A stretch of DNA of 6,952 nucleotides, from NCBI GenBank assembly GCA_013002625.1, contig JABDJE010000090.1, positions 1 to 6,952 on the forward strand, read 5' to 3'. The position numbers were made by a program, and so were the translations under genes. This document shows positions 6,330-6,952 of the stretch, one piece after another (the first letter of the stretch is position 1; every line of letters begins with the position of its first letter). Source of the stretch: Saprospiraceae bacterium (GTDB lineage Bacteria > Bacteroidota > Bacteroidia > Chitinophagales > Saprospiraceae). The notes below the pieces were generated by a model. That model searched no databases. It worked only from the letters and a program-made list of their open reading frames with translations, and was not told the DNA's origin.

Positions 6330-6563
6330 TTAAACGCTAAGTTGGGCAAAAGGGATTAATAAGAGGAATTAATTCACTTAATTTTAACATGTTATCGTGT
6401 AAGTTGCTTATTTTAAACCCTTTATCTCAACCATTTTCAAGCATTTTAAGAAAAATTCGCTTAAATTTGGTACGACTTTTGACTCACCCTTTTATTGGAT
6501 TTAATTAACAAGTTTATTTAGAAGCAACTGGATTACATCCACATTAACTTCTAACACTATATT
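6330..6563. other. AT-rich divergent intergenic region
   Basis: These 234 bases separate the minus-strand outer-membrane gene from the plus-strand secreted-protein gene and should carry promoters for both. A perfect ten-base palindrome TAACATGTTA lies at 6385-6394. I found no RNA gene, conserved riboswitch block or clear coding frame. No good TAnnTTTG box is visible for the minus-strand gene. Confidence 0.6.
6462..6469 (+). promoter_or_regulatory. candidate promoter -7 box for the secreted protein
   Basis: TAAATTTG matches the Bacteroidota TAnnTTTG consensus exactly. A -33 TTG is not clear; only a T-rich stretch (6444-6447) sits at about that distance. Use of this box would give a leader of about 88 bases before the ATG at 6564. 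Chance matches are possible in DNA this AT-rich. Confidence 0.35.
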
Positions 6564-6952
6564 ATGAGAAACCTGGGATATACACTTGTATATATCATTA
6601 TGATATGTACACTGGTGAGTGAGTCGATCTATGCGCAACTGGATTGCTCCAACTTGCCTGCGCCTCCGAACGATCAATGCGTTGACGCAATTGATATTAC
6701 AAACAACATTTCTGGTACGACCTGCTGTGCAGCCATTGAAGCCCTTGATCAATGTGGATCTATGGGGAGTGGTGTGTGGTTCAAATACCAACCACAAGAC
6801 AACGGTAGCCTCATCGATGTCATCAATACGGGGATTAATGGACCTATTGGTGTAGAGTTCTATTCCGGAGCATGTGGAAACTTATCTTTGCTCAAACAGT
6901 CGAATTGCGCAGGTTTTGATGAAAGAACCTTTTTGATATCTAATTGCTACGA
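6564..6952 (+). CDS. secreted cysteine-rich protein, N-terminal part (PPND-C type domain)
   Basis: The frame opens at ATG 6564 and runs through the right edge with 129 complete codons and no stop. A signal peptide is visible (RNLGYTLVYIIMICTLVSES, then IYAQ; cleavage near residue 24-25). The mature part starts with LDCSNLPAPPNDQC (26-39), then GSGVWFKYQP (68-77) and EFYSGACGNLSLL (98-110). This pattern (PPND-C, VWFK/Y, YSG-CG-L) recurs in beta-sandwich modules of secreted Bacteroidota surface proteins, many of them large and exported by the type IX system. Cysteines at 28, 39, 54, 55, 64, 104, 115 and 128 suggest disulfides. The C-terminal sorting domain that would prove type IX export lies outside the window. 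A second ATG at 6600 would leave a very short signal peptide, so the first is preferred. Ligand and role are unknown. Confidence 0.8.
   Translation, partial: MRNLGYTLVYIIMICTLVSESIYAQLDCSNLPAPPNDQCVDAIDITNNISGTTCCAAIEALDQCGSMGSGVWFKYQPQDNGSLIDVINTGINGPIGVEFYSGACGNLSLLKQSNCAGFDERTFLISNCY

Noticed and set aside
6501..6855. Two open frames (minus 6501-6797, plus 6619-6855) in the right end
   Set aside because: Both overlap the secreted-protein frame starting at 6564, which has a signal peptide and a recognisable motif pattern; the two frames show neither.

Overview
The window looks like a chromosomal segment of a member of the Bacteroidota. The signs are a TonB-dependent receptor that opens with a carboxypeptidase-regulatory-like domain, perfect TAnnTTTG promoter boxes, few recognisable Shine-Dalgarno sequences, outer-membrane proteins ending in phenylalanine, and a secreted protein with a PPND-C motif. 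The genus cannot be told from this sequence. The DNA is AT-leaning and tightly packed, and I see no mobile element, CRISPR array, tRNA or rRNA.

Left part (1-2024, minus strand): a housekeeping block read right to left. It runs from a conserved protein of unknown function, through the ribosome-assembly GTPase Era (GTG start, directly abutting the preceding stop), to the N-terminal GTPase domain of the double-GTPase Der, cut by the window edge. The spacings (0 and 4 bases) argue for one transcript.

Centre (2025-5751, plus strand): a vitamin-uptake locus. A PnuC-family inner-membrane transporter (TTG start) overlaps a NadR-like P-loop kinase by four bases (ATGA). Immediately after the kinase come a Bacteroidota promoter box, a TPP riboswitch aptamer and a large TonB-dependent outer-membrane receptor. 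The riboswitch points to thiamine (or a thiamine derivative) as the receptor's ligand. By association the PnuC homologue is probably of the thiamine type (PnuT), with the kinase trapping or activating the imported vitamin. The inferred route is: outer membrane by receptor plus TonB, inner membrane by PnuT, then phosphorylation in the cytoplasm. Classic nicotinamide-riboside uptake (PnuC plus NadR-type kinase) remains a real alternative for that pair, because the riboswitch lies downstream of it.

Right part (5748-6952): a small outer-membrane beta-barrel-type protein on the minus strand converges on the receptor and shares its stop through a CTAG palindrome. A 234-base AT-rich divergent region follows. 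Last is the start of a cysteine-rich secreted protein on the plus strand, which runs off the window.

The points most worth a second look are the compact regulatory region at 3177-3329 (promoter, competing hairpin, aptamer, and a stretch complementary to the start codon), the 30-base dyad upstream of the PnuC gene, and the unknown gene joined to era and der.
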